Of a DNA stretch of 64,000 bases, positions 1 through 13,595 are shown piece after piece; the first letter of the stretch is position 1; each line of letters opens with the position of its first letter. The translations under genes and the position numbers were made by a program. Where the stretch lies: the NCBI RefSeq assembly GCF_001583435.1, contig NZ_CP013251.1, forward strand, positions 5,097,215 through 5,161,214, read 5' to 3'. The notes beneath the pieces were generated by a model, which saw only the letters and a program-made list of their open reading frames with translations, did not search any database and was not told the origin of the DNA. Source of the stretch: Endozoicomonas montiporae CL-33. Lineage in GTDB: Bacteria; Pseudomonadota; Gammaproteobacteria; Pseudomonadales; Endozoicomonadaceae.

Positions 1-249
1 CTTGATGATTCGTAGAGGGTGCGTAACTCCAGTTATTAACAGACATAAAACGACTTATGCCTGTTAATCCAAAGCCTGTGCAACACAGTGGTCAAGAAGG
101 ATACTAAGCGAACAAAACCTGATAGATAATGACTCACATCAACCCATAGTTAACAAACTGTAACAGCAGCTTAAGTTTTTTAATGCATGCCCTTTATCTC
201 TCAAGCCTTATTTCATTCGCTATTGATTCACTATTGATTCACTATTGAA
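1..249. other. No gene seen at left edge
   Basis: No convincing coding region is visible. An 11-bp unit beginning CTATTGATTC is repeated two and a half times at about 222-252, just past the end of the porin gene that follows. The stretch may be the upstream region of a gene outside the window. Confidence 0.5.
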
Positions 250-1557
250 TTACCACCAGGTTTCCATGTTGAAGCCGAAGATCAGCTCATTTTTCTTCTC
301 TTTATCAATAGCTGTAGCAGTGCCATAACGATAGGTATCACCATTCCCATTAAAGCGATCCCACTCATCCGTCTTTCTAGCGTAGGTCACGAAAGCCCGC
401 AATGATGGTCGAGCCCAAACGCCTTTGCCTGCCTGAAATATCTGGGCAAGGGTAATCTTGGACATTTCATTGGTTCCTGCACCATTCTGTGCTTTGACCG
501 ACTCATAACCCACTTCCAGTGCAGTGGCCATGGTATTCGACCATTGGTATTGAGGTCGGGCGCCAATACTGAACCATTTCTCACCGTTCTTGTTATCCAG
601 TCGCTTATCCTGATAGGCGACGTTGTACATAATCTCAACGTCTTTTGATACGTTCACTTCACCATGATTGAACACACGCCAGCTATGACCGTCGTGATCT
701 TCGCCAATACTGTATTTACGATCAGAACCACCTTCAGCACTCATCAGGCCACCAGCCAGACCATCAACACCATACTGGAATGCGAATGTGTTGTTACCAT
801 GCGCCCAGCCCTGTCGATACACGGTGGAAAGCATGTAGCCTGAGTCCGTGACATTCTGACCTGGTTCTGTCTTGAATTTTGTATTTTGTGCAATGACATA
901 GTTCACACCCACCACCAGATCAGCCGAATCACTGAGCTGAATATCACTCACACGCAAGTCTATATTGTGTAGTGTTCGTCTATCTATTTCGACGCCATTT
1001 TCATCCTTCCTTGAGTCAGGGCTTGAATCCGGAGACATCCAAGCGATCTGGGCATTACCAAAACCAATATTCCAGTTTTCAATACCAATACCGGTACTGG
1101 ATGTATCCCAGTATTTGATATCCGCCAGATGCACTTCATGGCGACGATAAAAACGCTCACCGATCCAGACAGAAGCATCCGGCTGGCTGGCAAACAGACC
1201 ATGACCGGCTGACCACATCTGAATCGTACTGACATCCCCCCAGTCTTCACCGCTACCAAGCATCAAAGTCGTATCAAAGTAGGTGTCACCATCGCGCCAG
1301 AGATCCATGGAGACACCGGCCTCCCACCAGTTCAGCTCATTACCCAGACGGTAATTACCATAACCCTGTCCGGCACGAACGACATCGTTACGCTCGCCTT
1401 TCCCGCCATTATGGTCATTATTGTTGGTATAAAGAGTACCCCATTTGGCATAGCCCATAGTCTGGATATTCTCAATACCAAAGTTGGCATGAGCCGCAGT
1501 AGCCGAGCATAAAACCGCTAAAGAAACTGCGTTAGCAAGAAGTGTCTTTTTTAACAT
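250..1557 (-). CDS. LamB-type maltoporin family carbohydrate porin
   Basis: This encodes an outer-membrane sugar-selective beta-barrel of the LamB family. From the ATG at 1557 it is 435 aa, normal for LamB. An upstream in-frame GTG at 1566 adds three residues but has no better ribosome site. The N-terminus MLKKTLLANAVSLAV is a signal peptide ending near AHA-N. The mature start GIENIQTMGYAKWG and the barrel-type tail FGFNMETWW (aromatic last residue) fit the family. It lies downstream of the alpha-galactosidase gene on the same strand, 290 bp away, so it probably feeds galacto-oligosaccharides to that pathway. The maltose specificity of E. coli LamB should not be assumed here. Confidence 0.85.
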   Translation of the reverse strand: MLKKTLLANAVSLAVLCSATAAHANFGIENIQTMGYAKWGTLYTNNNDHNGGKGERNDVVRAGQGYGNYRLGNELNWWEAGVSMDLWRDGDTYFDTTLMLGSGEDWGDVSTIQMWSAGHGLFASQPDASVWIGERFYRRHEVHLADIKYWDTSSTGIGIENWNIGFGNAQIAWMSPDSSPDSRKDENGVEIDRRTLHNIDLRVSDIQLSDSADLVVGVNYVIAQNTKFKTEPGQNVTDSGYMLSTVYRQGWAHGNNTFAFQYGVDGLAGGLMSAEGGSDRKYSIGEDHDGHSWRVFNHGEVNVSKDVEIMYNVAYQDKRLDNKNGEKWFSIGARPQYQWSNTMATALEVGYESVKAQNGAGTNEMSKITLAQIFQAGKGVWARPSLRAFVTYARKTDEWDRFNGNGDTYRYGTATAIDKEKKNELIFGFNMETWW

Positions 1558-1847
1558 AGATATCACTAAATTATGTGTGTGTTTTGGCGTGTTGTAATAA
1601 ACCGGTTATCCAAACCCATTCCAGAGTTTGAACGTTGGATAAAATCAATTTGACCAGTCAATTTGATACTGACTGGCAATATTGGTGCATTAACAAAAGG
1701 TATTCATTTTCAAGGCACTGAAAAATATTCAGCCATACTGATTCATTTAGAAAATAGCAAAACCGTATTTGTTAATGAGTCATGTATTTACGGTTAATTC
1801 AATTTTCAACCCGACAAACAACATGACTCATTATGAATCGATACCGT
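1558..1847. promoter_or_regulatory. Upstream region of the LamB-type porin
   Basis: The 290 bp between the porin and alpha-galactosidase genes contain two inverted repeats: TTATCCAA...TTGGATAA at about 1604-1643, and CCAGTCA...TGACTGG at about 1654-1676. Such a long spacer suggests a separate promoter for the porin. No palindrome like the lac operators at 8667-8890 was seen here. Confidence 0.35.
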
Positions 1848-3968
1848 TTAAACCCCGGTTATACGAATCAACAAAGAACTTTCCGGCTGCAAAACAGGCA
1901 TCATTAATCCAACCTGCCCTAACAGGGCACCACTCATCGTTACTGTTTCCGTCATCCAGGGCGGACACTGTTTCATGTAAATATCTGTTGAACTGTTTTC
2001 CAGCACTTCTACCTTGTAGGTCGTGTCCGGATTCAGGCCCGGTATTTTCACAGGAGCAGCCAGCGCATATTCGGACATTTTGAATTGTGAATACATCAGC
2101 ACCGCTTCCTGCTGATTCTGACTGACCACGCCCCATGCCTGGGTCTCTTTCACATCGGTGTCGCAACGGAAATGCTGCCCCGTATGCAGAAGACCACGGA
2201 AAGACTTGTGCAATGCAATGTATTTGGCAAATGCCTGCTTTTCTTCCTCTGATGCACTGGCAGGATCCAGCTCAACACCCATATGCCCAAACAATGCCGT
2301 GATGCCCCGGAAATGGCTGTTATGCTGACGTCCCGTGGTATGGCAAAGCTTCGCGCCAATATGCGCACCGGTAATTTCCAGCGGGAAGAAATAGCTGGCA
2401 CCGCGCTGAATCGCCTGACGCTCCAGGGCATCGTTACAGTCTGAGGCCCAGAATCGGTGAGTACGACGCAGCACTTCATAATCCACACGACCACCGCCGC
2501 CTGAACAGGTTTCGATTTCCACCAGCGGGTGCTTTTCCCTGACAAAATCTACCAGCCGGTAATAAGCCTCTACCTGACCATGGAAGCCTGCTTTACCCTG
2601 ATGAGTTGGCTGTACCAGTTCCCGGTTCATATCCCACTTGATGTAGCGGATATCGTATTCCGACAACAGTGCGTCCAGTCGTCCGGCAATATAATCAAAG
2701 GCTTCCGGAATTTGCAGGTTCAGCACATACTGATTGCGAATCGTCACCTGATCATAGCCTTCAGTGTGCAGCATCCATTCCGGGTGCTTACGGTAAAGGT
2801 CGGAATCCGGGCTGATCATTTCCGGTTCAAACCAGAGGCCAAACTCCATGCCGTGTTCCTTAACACAGTCAATAATCGGCTGGAGGCCTTCAGGGTACTT
2901 GCCGGTATCCAGATACCAGTCACCCAGCGCCGCATTATCACCATTGCGTCCACGGAACCAGCCATCGTCAATGATAAAACGCTCAACCCCGATTTCAGCG
3001 GAAGCACGCACCATTTTCAGGATGTACTCCGGATCGTGATCAAAATAAATGCCTTCCCAGGTATTCAGGTGAACCGGGCGAACTTTCCCGGGTTCCGGAA
3101 ACGAGACAATTTCGGAGCGGACATGGCGGTGGAAGTTCTGACTGATACCGTTCAGGCCTTCACTGCTGAAGGTGCTGTAGAGGGTAGGCGTTGTATAACA
3201 TTCTCCTGCTGCCAGGGTCATTTCACCCGGCATCAACAATTCACCAGCCTGAAGATAACGACGACCATCGCTCATAGCCTCGGCATGAAAACGATGGTTA
3301 CCACTCCAGCCAAGATGGAAGCCGTAGACACTGCCTGCTGTTTCACTGAACCCCGTATCACCGATCATCATGCCCGGGAAATGTTCGTGAGATGTCCGCC
3401 CGCGGCGATTCTCCAGGGTAAAACCACCACGATCCAGAATCTTTCTTTCCGTCTGGAATTCATGGGTCCAGCGTCCCTGGAAATACTGGATTTCACGGGC
3501 TGCCACCGGCAGTGCCAGGGTGTTGGTCAGTTTCTGCAGCTGGTAAGGTGCGTTGCCTTCATTGGTCAGCTCCAGACGGGATTCCAGAACGTCGGTAGCC
3601 GGGTTCAGCTTCAGGTGCACAGACAGTTTCAGCTCTGCCCTTGGGTCACGGCAGGAAAACACGACACTGTTTTCCTGTTGCAGGACTTCCTCGACCGAAA
3701 ATTCCGGCGACCAGTTATCCCCCTGACGACTTCCCTCCAGACCCGGAGAGGTAAACAGCCCCCGGGCATGCTCGGGACACAGTGACAGCACAGTATCTGA
3801 ATCAATACGGGCCTGGGGTACCGGGCGATGATTGCCGTGAAAATAACTTTCCAGGTCGGTGCCTTCGGGCAGTTTTTTACCCCAGTACAGCATCTCGGGC
3901 AAACGCTGGTCGGCCTTGATGAGCAGACTGGTCGTGTCGGTACTCAGGTGGATTAATGGTTTAGTCAT
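1848..3968 (-). CDS. Alpha-galactosidase, glycoside hydrolase family 36
   Basis: This hydrolyses terminal alpha-1,6-galactose from melibiose or raffinose-type sugars. At 706 aa it matches the tetrameric RafA/AgaA-type GH36 enzymes. An N-terminal beta-sandwich is followed by a TIM barrel. The nucleophile is Asp446 in YIKWDMNRE, and the acid/base is Asp510 in FWASDCND. FIIDDGWF and GLWFEPEM are further family hallmarks. There is no signal peptide, so it is cytoplasmic and acts on imported sugar. It follows the permease gene (67-bp gap with a hairpin) in a leftward lacZ-permease-alpha-galactosidase cluster. Family assignment is firm; substrate range is inferred. Confidence 0.95.
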   Translation of the reverse strand: MTKPLIHLSTDTTSLLIKADQRLPEMLYWGKKLPEGTDLESYFHGNHRPVPQARIDSDTVLSLCPEHARGLFTSPGLEGSRQGDNWSPEFSVEEVLQQENSVVFSCRDPRAELKLSVHLKLNPATDVLESRLELTNEGNAPYQLQKLTNTLALPVAAREIQYFQGRWTHEFQTERKILDRGGFTLENRRGRTSHEHFPGMMIGDTGFSETAGSVYGFHLGWSGNHRFHAEAMSDGRRYLQAGELLMPGEMTLAAGECYTTPTLYSTFSSEGLNGISQNFHRHVRSEIVSFPEPGKVRPVHLNTWEGIYFDHDPEYILKMVRASAEIGVERFIIDDGWFRGRNGDNAALGDWYLDTGKYPEGLQPIIDCVKEHGMEFGLWFEPEMISPDSDLYRKHPEWMLHTEGYDQVTIRNQYVLNLQIPEAFDYIAGRLDALLSEYDIRYIKWDMNRELVQPTHQGKAGFHGQVEAYYRLVDFVREKHPLVEIETCSGGGGRVDYEVLRRTHRFWASDCNDALERQAIQRGASYFFPLEITGAHIGAKLCHTTGRQHNSHFRGITALFGHMGVELDPASASEEEKQAFAKYIALHKSFRGLLHTGQHFRCDTDVKETQAWGVVSQNQQEAVLMYSQFKMSEYALAAPVKIPGLNPDTTYKVEVLENSSTDIYMKQCPPWMTETVTMSGALLGQVGLMMPVLQPESSLLIRITGV

Positions 3969-3997
3969 AGTGCAGCGTACATAATAAAATCAGTGAA

Positions 3998-4030
3998 ACA
4001 GGCACTTCCCGGATGAGGGGAAGCGCCTGT
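3998..4030 (-). terminator. Intercistronic hairpin between permease and alpha-galactosidase genes
   Basis: On the leftward transcript a 13-bp stem (ACAGGCGCTTCCC paired with GGGAAGTGCCTGT, one G-U pair) has a loop of about 7 nt. No uridine run follows, so it is more likely a processing or mRNA-stability hairpin than a full terminator. Confidence 0.55.
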
Positions 4031-4035
4031 GTTAA

Positions 4036-5403
4036 TCAGGCATAGGAAGCGTTGTTAGCGTCAACGTTGTCCTGAAAACGCTTGTCCAGACGATAGGTCT
4101 TCTTGTAAATCAGTGCGCTCAGGCCAACCAGAATCGCCGGTACCAGCAGCATCAGAACCTTCAGCCCCATAACGGTATCCGGTGTCTGGATTTCGTTAGC
4201 AACGTAGCCAACCAGAGTCAGGCCGGAACCGATCAGGAAGCCCGCCATGGCACCGGCTGCTTTTACCAGCATGGTTTGAACCGAGAAAATGACACTTTCA
4301 CTGCGCATGCCTGTTTTCTCTTCGCCGTAGTCCACAACATCCGCCAGCATGACGGTAGACAGGCCGTTAAACAGACCATTACCAAACTTCATTGCAGCAC
4401 CGGCGATACCCACCAGAATGGCACTCTGTGGTGCAATCACGCTACCCATGTAGAGAACGGCACAGCACAGAATCGGGAAGCCACACGCCAGGGGCCACAT
4501 AAAGCGACGGTTAACCACTTTGGAAATCCATGGGAACAGGAAGATACCGGTAAATTCGGCAGCACCGGCAACCAGCATAAACATCGGGAACAGTGCTGGC
4601 TCACCAATAGCGTAAGAGAAGTAATAGATACCAAAGCCGCCGATCAGCTGCATGGCGATATTAAACGACAGAACAAAACCAATCAGGGACTTCAGCTGAT
4701 CGTTTTCACCAATGATCTTTTTAACGTCACGGATAGTAAACTTCTCTTTGGCTACTTTGCCGGAGTCTGTCTTTTCCTTAACCCGGAAGAAAACCAGCAA
4801 GGCACTGGCAATAAACAGAACCGCAATGCCGATACTCGCCAGGAAGAAGCCCTGCCCCTGATCACCACCGCCCAGAATGCCAACGGTATAAAGGCCATAA
4901 CCACCAACCAGCGTCCAGGCAATGCTGGCGAAAATACGCGGCCAGACCACCAGATGTTCGCGCTCGGAACGTTCAGAAGACAGTGAAGGAATAATGGACC
5001 AGTAAGGAATATCCATAATGGTGTACGTCACACCCCAGAGGATATAGGTCAGCGCGGCATAAATATACACAAAGGTTCCGTCATAACGGTGTGCACTGAA
5101 CAGCATGATCAATACGACAGCGTTAATCAGTGTTCCGATCAGCACCCATGGGCGGAACTTGCCAAAACGGGACCGGGTATTATCCACAATCATCCCCATC
5201 AGAGGATCAGTGAACGCATCAATAACCCGGGCGACCAGAAACAGTGTGCCCACAAACGCTGCAGAGAGACCGACGACATCGGTGTAATAAAACATCAAAA
5301 AGATATAGATGGGTGCACAACCAAAGTCTTTACCCAGGGCTCCCAGCCCGTAAGAAAACTTGGTGCCCAGCGATATATGCTGGTTTTTAGCTTGCGTACT
5401 CAT
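4036..5403 (-). CDS. GPH-family galactoside:cation symporter (MelB/LacS-like)
   Basis: This is a twelve-helix inner-membrane sugar symporter of the glycoside-pentoside-hexuronide family. From the ATG at 5403 the product is 455 aa. That start is preferred because GGGGGT lies about nine bases upstream; the longer reading uses a TTG at 5421. Near the N-terminus, FSYGLGALGKDF and ARVIDAFTDPLMGMIVDNTRSRFGKFRPW are the classical GPH signatures, including the Asp residues of the cation site. It sits between lacZ and the GH36 alpha-galactosidase, so lactose and/or melibiose are likely substrates. It is unrelated to MFS LacY. Confidence 0.9.
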   Translation of the reverse strand: MSTQAKNQHISLGTKFSYGLGALGKDFGCAPIYIFLMFYYTDVVGLSAAFVGTLFLVARVIDAFTDPLMGMIVDNTRSRFGKFRPWVLIGTLINAVVLIMLFSAHRYDGTFVYIYAALTYILWGVTYTIMDIPYWSIIPSLSSERSEREHLVVWPRIFASIAWTLVGGYGLYTVGILGGGDQGQGFFLASIGIAVLFIASALLVFFRVKEKTDSGKVAKEKFTIRDVKKIIGENDQLKSLIGFVLSFNIAMQLIGGFGIYYFSYAIGEPALFPMFMLVAGAAEFTGIFLFPWISKVVNRRFMWPLACGFPILCCAVLYMGSVIAPQSAILVGIAGAAMKFGNGLFNGLSTVMLADVVDYGEEKTGMRSESVIFSVQTMLVKAAGAMAGFLIGSGLTLVGYVANEIQTPDTVMGLKVLMLLVPAILVGLSALIYKKTYRLDKRFQDNVDANNASYA

Positions 5404-5566
5404 TACCCGTTTTACCCCCAAAAAAGTGATAAGTAACCTTCATCTCTCACCAGACGGAATGGTGAAAAAAGAATTCTGTGATCGCGATCTTGAATAGCGA
5501 CTGTAGATAGTGACAGTAAATAGCGACCGGGAATCACCTGAAGCGGTGACCCCGGTCCCACACAAC

Positions 5567-8644
<3,078 letters not shown>

Positions 8645-8666
8645 TTACTCTGTAATCAGTCGCTCT

Positions 8667-8680
8667 ATGTAACGTTACAT
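8667..8680. promoter_or_regulatory. LacI-family operator 1, upstream of lacZ
   Basis: ATGTAACGTTACAT is a perfect 14-bp palindrome with the central CG typical of LacI-family operators. It sits only 22 bp upstream of the lacZ start codon, within the probable leader. Two 15-bp relatives lie at 8802 and 8876. Confidence 0.8.
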
Positions 8681-8801
8681 TCAATCTAACCGGATCAATG
8701 CAACAGCACTGCACAGGCCTGACCAAACCAGGGTGCCCATACTTTTTCAGAAGCGATCATAAACACAAGTGCAGACGAACATACTGACACAGATCAACTT
8801 C

Positions 8802-8816
8802 ATGTAACGTTTACAT
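8802..8816. promoter_or_regulatory. LacI-family operator 2
   Basis: ATGTAACGTTTACAT has the same half-sites as operator 1, with one extra T. Its centre lies about 135 bp from operator 1 and 74 bp from operator 3, close to 7 helical turns for the latter. That would allow looping by a tetrameric repressor. Confidence 0.8.
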
Positions 8817-8875
8817 AAAGATGGTAACAAAATCTAAAAAGCCTATATAAAAGCCTATAAAAAAGGGCTTATATA

Positions 8876-8890
8876 ATGTAACGTTTACAT
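8876..8890. promoter_or_regulatory. LacI-family operator 3
   Basis: This site is identical in sequence to operator 2 (ATGTAACGTTTACAT). It lies about 250 bp upstream of the divergent regulator gene, so it may serve both directions. Confidence 0.8.
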
Positions 8891-9063
8891 TTTTGGTTCC
8901 GGATATAGCCAATTCCAGTGATGCAGCCGCTCGTCGAGGCTTAACATTTTTTATCAGAACAAAATCCGGCAAAGAGACTGAAAAGCTGTCGTTTTGATAA
9001 CCGGCATTGGTTTGCAACCGTATACTTCGGAAGGTATAAAGCACCAAATCAGGCAATACCCGG

Positions 9064-9082
9064 CTATTCTCGGACAGCCTCC
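9064..9082. repeat. Solitary MITE end (right half)
   Basis: CTATTCTCGGACAGCCTCC is identical to the right inverted repeat of the MITEs at 16361, 23141 and 29020. No matching left end lies nearby, so this is a relic. Confidence 0.8.
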
Positions 9083-9137
9083 CGGCGGATTGGCCGAATC
9101 AAGTGCCGACTATAAAACTAATGGTTAATGGAAAAGT

Positions 9138-10142
9138 ATGGTTTCGATAAAGGATGTTGCCAGAGAGGCCAATGTGTCTACGGCAACCGTATCAAGGGTG
9201 ATCAATCGCCAGTCGAATACAAGCAGTGCAGCGACCACTGCCGTTCATCAGGCTATTGCCAAACTGGGTTATAAGACCAGTAGTAATAAACAGTCAGCAA
9301 ATATGATTGGCGTCATGGTTTCTGATGTATCCGAACCTTTTTTTGGTCAGATACTGAAAGGAGTAGAAAGTGTCGCCCAAAAAAACGACAAAAGACTTCT
9401 TGTTTTGAGCAGTCAATACAGTGTCGAGACTGAACGGCAGGCCATTAAACAGTTAGTGAGTTACTGTGATCATGCCATCATTCACAGCAAATGGCTGACT
9501 GATGACGAACTGATTGAGTATGCCAGTCAGATACCGGGACTGATTCTTATCAATCGTTACATCAAATCAATTCGTCATCGCTGTATTGCACTGGATAATG
9601 TCCACGGTGGTTACATTGCAACGAGACATCTGTTGAACAAAGGCCACCGGAACATCGGTTGTTTATGCTCTGAACAGGATATAGACGACGCTGTTGATCG
9701 ATTGGCAGGTTATAAACAGGCATTGACTGAATTCGGTCTTACTATTGATGAGCAGTTTATTTCTTCCTGCTATCCTTCGGAAGAAGGCGGAAGGCTGGCG
9801 ACTTATAACCTGCTTGCCAAAAAGCTGCCCCTGACAGCGATTGTGTCGTACAACGATATTATGGCAGCAGGAGCTCTGGCGGCTCTTGCGGAAAACGGAA
9901 TCAAGTGCCCGGACAATATATCCGTTGTCGGATTTGACGACCTGATCATCGCAGGCTACCTGAATCCAAAGCTCTCTACTGTGCGCTATCCTGCTGCCGC
10001 CATGGCGGAACAGGCTGCCAGGCTGTCGCTAAAACTGACTGGACAGAATGAATCGGATCAATCGTCATTCATCCGGGAACATATCCTGATCCCCTCCTTT
10101 GTTAAGCGCAACAGTACTTCTGTATGCAGTACCCAAACCTGA
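9138..10142 (+). CDS. LacI-family transcriptional regulator of the lac-type cluster
   Basis: This is a 334-aa DNA-binding repressor. The N-terminal helix-turn-helix (SIKDVAREANVSTATVSRVIN, residues about 3-23) is followed by a GalR/GalS-like periplasmic-binding core starting near IGVMVSDVSEPFF and containing VGFDDLIIAGYL. It is divergent from lacZ, with three matching operators between them, which points to local control of the beta-galactosidase operon. By sequence it looks closer to GalR/GalS than to E. coli LacI. The effector is probably galactose or a galactoside, by inference. Confidence 0.9.
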   Translation: MVSIKDVAREANVSTATVSRVINRQSNTSSAATTAVHQAIAKLGYKTSSNKQSANMIGVMVSDVSEPFFGQILKGVESVAQKNDKRLLVLSSQYSVETERQAIKQLVSYCDHAIIHSKWLTDDELIEYASQIPGLILINRYIKSIRHRCIALDNVHGGYIATRHLLNKGHRNIGCLCSEQDIDDAVDRLAGYKQALTEFGLTIDEQFISSCYPSEEGGRLATYNLLAKKLPLTAIVSYNDIMAAGALAALAENGIKCPDNISVVGFDDLIIAGYLNPKLSTVRYPAAAMAEQAARLSLKLTGQNESDQSSFIREHILIPSFVKRNSTSVCSTQT

Positions 10143-10217
10143 GAGGCGTTGTGTGGCTCTTCAATTTTTTACTCACCCTGATTTTTTGTAGACAGAACCA
10201 TGACTATTGATTATTTG

Positions 10218-10243
10218 TTGAAAATTTTGAAAACATTTTCAAC
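10218..10243. promoter_or_regulatory. Candidate operator and promoter ahead of galE
   Basis: GTTGAAAAT and ATTTTCAAC form a perfect 9-bp inverted repeat. Nested inside is a TTGAAAA-CA-TTTTCAA palindrome at 10227-10242. A -35-like TTGACA follows at 10245, but no clear -10 box lies at normal spacing. The site differs from the ATGTAACG operators, so a different regulator may act here, perhaps the GalR-like protein encoded at 15137. Confidence 0.5.
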
Positions 10244-10321
10244 ATTGACATAAATCAAATTATCGAGTTGTTCACTACGTTACGATATTCACAACTTTAA
10301 ACAAGTACGGACAATAATGAC

Positions 10322-11338
10322 ATGAGCATTCTGGTCACAGGTGGAGCAGGTTACATTGGCAGCCATACATGCCTTGAGCTTTTGCAGGCTGGATATGATG
10401 TTGTTGTCGTTGATAATTTATGCAACGCCAAGGAAGAATCCCTGAAACGAGTATCACACCTTGCTGGTCGTGAAATTGTTTTTAAAAATGTAGATATCCG
10501 CGATATTTCAGGGCTGAGAAAAGTCTTTTCATCCTATCCCATTGAAGCTGTCGTTCATTTTGCAGGCTTGAAGGCAGTGGGCGAATCAACCCGGCTGCCA
10601 ATGAAATATTATGACAACAATGTCAATGGTACTCGCTGCCTGCTGGAAGTCATGAATGAATTCGATGTACGTCATCTGGTCTTCAGCTCATCAGCCACCG
10701 TCTACGGAGATCCGGAAACCGTTCCTGTCCGTGAAGATTCCCCTACTGGCACACCAACCAATCCTTACGGGCGCACCAAACTGGTTGTCGAGGACATGCT
10801 GAAAGACCTGTATGTGTCTGACAACCGCTGGAACTTTAGCCTGCTACGCTATTTTAATCCGGTTGGCGCGCACGAAAGCGGCATGATCGGTGAAGACCCT
10901 AATGGCATTCCCAACAACCTGATGCCATTTATTGCCCAGGTAGCTGTTGGCAAGCGTGAGCTGCTGAATGTATACGGCGGTGATTACCCGACAGAAGACG
11001 GCACTGGCATTCGTGACTATATCCATGTTGTCGATCTGGCTGAAGGGCATCTTGCAGCTCTGAAAACCCACTGGAGCGATACCGGCGTTCACACTTACAA
11101 CCTGGGTACCGGAAATGGCAGCAGCGTATTGGAAATGCTGAGTGCTTTTGAAGTCGCCTGTGGCCACAGCATTTCCCATAAAATTGTCGAACGCCGTCCG
11201 GGGGATATTGCCGAATGCTATGCAGACCCATCCTGCGCCAACGAAAAGCTCGGCTGGAAAGCCTCCCGAACTATTGCGGAAATGACCGCTGACACCTGGA
11301 AATGGCAAACCTCAAATCCAGATGGCTACAGCGAATAG
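10322..11338 (+). CDS. galE: UDP-glucose 4-epimerase
   Basis: GalE interconverts UDP-galactose and UDP-glucose using bound NAD. At 338 aa it equals E. coli GalE. The Rossmann motif TGGAGYIGSH lies at residues 6-15. The catalytic Tyr149 and Lys153 lie in NPYGRTK, and the catalytic Ser is in FSSSATVYG. It is the first gene of a rightward galE-galT-galK operon; galT begins 21 bp after its stop. Repeats upstream (10218-10243) suggest repressor control. Confidence 0.98.
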   Translation: MSILVTGGAGYIGSHTCLELLQAGYDVVVVDNLCNAKEESLKRVSHLAGREIVFKNVDIRDISGLRKVFSSYPIEAVVHFAGLKAVGESTRLPMKYYDNNVNGTRCLLEVMNEFDVRHLVFSSSATVYGDPETVPVREDSPTGTPTNPYGRTKLVVEDMLKDLYVSDNRWNFSLLRYFNPVGAHESGMIGEDPNGIPNNLMPFIAQVAVGKRELLNVYGGDYPTEDGTGIRDYIHVVDLAEGHLAALKTHWSDTGVHTYNLGTGNGSSVLEMLSAFEVACGHSISHKIVERRPGDIAECYADPSCANEKLGWKASRTIAEMTADTWKWQTSNPDGYSE

Positions 11339-11356
11339 AACGAATAAAGGAAGTAA

Positions 11357-12418
<1,062 letters not shown>

Positions 12419-12446
12419 CAGGCACTCTTTACAGAAATTAAGAGCC

Positions 12447-13595
12447 ATGGATATGAAACAACAATTAACTGCCCTGTTTGAGAAAACCTTTGGAGCACAG
12501 CCCGAGTTATTTTATCAGGCTCCGGGACGGGTCAACCTGATTGGTGAGCACACCGATTATAACGACGGTTTTGTACTGCCCTGCGCCATTGACTACCAGG
12601 CCATCATTGCAGCTACCCCAAGAGACGATCAGAAGATTGTTGTAACAGCGGCAGCTTTTGACGGACAAACCACCGAATTTGAACTGGCCCTGCCCATTGA
12701 GTCCAGTGAAAACGCCAGCTGGAGCAACTACGTCAGAGGCGTGGCAACCGCTCTGCTGGAACGGGGACTGGAGCTGAAGGGTGCCAATATGGCAATCATC
12801 GGTAACGTACCTCAGGGTGCCGGGCTGTCATCATCTGCCTGCCTGGAGGTTTGCGCCGGGTTGGCATTGACACGCATGGCCGGTCATGATGTCAGTCTGA
12901 AAGACCTGGCTTTAATTGGTCAGGAAGCTGAAAACCAATTCGTTGGTGTTAACTGCGGCATTATGGATCAGATGGTGTCAGCCCGTGGTGAGGAAGGCCA
13001 CGCCATGCTGCTGGACTGCCGAAGTCTGGATACCCGCTCGGTTGCAATTCCGGAAGGCGCCGCAGTAGTGATTATCAACTCCAACAAACAGCGTGGGCTG
13101 GTTGATTCGGAATACAACACTCGTCGTCAACAGTGTGAGGCCGTAGCCAGACATTTTGAAGTGAAGGCTCTCAGGGACATCAGTGTCGACATGCTGGAAG
13201 CCCGTAAAGACGAGCTTGATGAAGTGGCATATCGCCGGGCTCTTCATGTGGTAACAGAAGACGTCAGAACCCTGGAAGCTGCGGAAGTGATGCCAAAGGG
13301 TGACCTGAGACGTATGGGTGAGCTGATGGCTGCGTCCCACGCATCCATGCGGGATGATTTTGAAATTACGGTGCCCGAGATTGACGCCATTGTCGATATC
13401 GTCAAGGCAGTCATTGGCGACGAAGGCGGCGTTCGCATGACCGGTGGCGGCTTTGGAGGTTGCGTGGTTGCCCTGGCTCCGGAAAGCAAGATTGAAGCGA
13501 TCAAACAGGCCATTGATAGCCACTATAAAACCATGACCGGACTGGTCGCTGATATTTATGTCTGCAAGGCCAGCCAGGGTGCCTCTGTGCTCTGA
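12447..13595 (+). CDS. galK: Galactokinase
   Basis: This GHMP-family kinase phosphorylates galactose at C1. It is 382 aa, the same as E. coli GalK. The signature GRVNLIGEHTDYNDGFVLP lies near residue 28. The ATP loop is in PQGAGLSSSAC, and the third GHMP motif is MTGGGFGGC. The C-terminus YVCKASQGASVL aligns with the E. coli end, so the gene is complete. Its TGA stop lies inside the first bases of the structured RNA repeat that starts at 13590. Confidence 0.98.
   Translation: MDMKQQLTALFEKTFGAQPELFYQAPGRVNLIGEHTDYNDGFVLPCAIDYQAIIAATPRDDQKIVVTAAAFDGQTTEFELALPIESSENASWSNYVRGVATALLERGLELKGANMAIIGNVPQGAGLSSSACLEVCAGLALTRMAGHDVSLKDLALIGQEAENQFVGVNCGIMDQMVSARGEEGHAMLLDCRSLDTRSVAIPEGAAVVIINSNKQRGLVDSEYNTRRQQCEAVARHFEVKALRDISVDMLEARKDELDEVAYRRALHVVTEDVRTLEAAEVMPKGDLRRMGELMAASHASMRDDFEITVPEIDAIVDIVKAVIGDEGGVRMTGGGFGGCVVALAPESKIEAIKQAIDSHYKTMTGLVADIYVCKASQGASVL

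Larger units (their letters stand above)
8645..9137. promoter_or_regulatory. Divergent lacZ/regulator intergenic region
   Basis: This stretch of nearly 500 bp holds three LacI-type operators, an AT-rich tract at about 8817-8890, and a lone right end of the MITE family at 9064-9082. Small reading frames inside it show no recognisable protein. Confidence 0.6.

Noticed and set aside
2529-3785. 418-aa plus-strand reading frame
   Set aside because: It lies wholly antisense to the GH36 alpha-galactosidase, which has all catalytic motifs. The antisense frame has no recognisable motif.
8811-9056. 81-aa frame between lacZ and the regulator
   Set aside because: It overlaps two operators and an AT-rich promoter region, and its peptide has no recognisable features.
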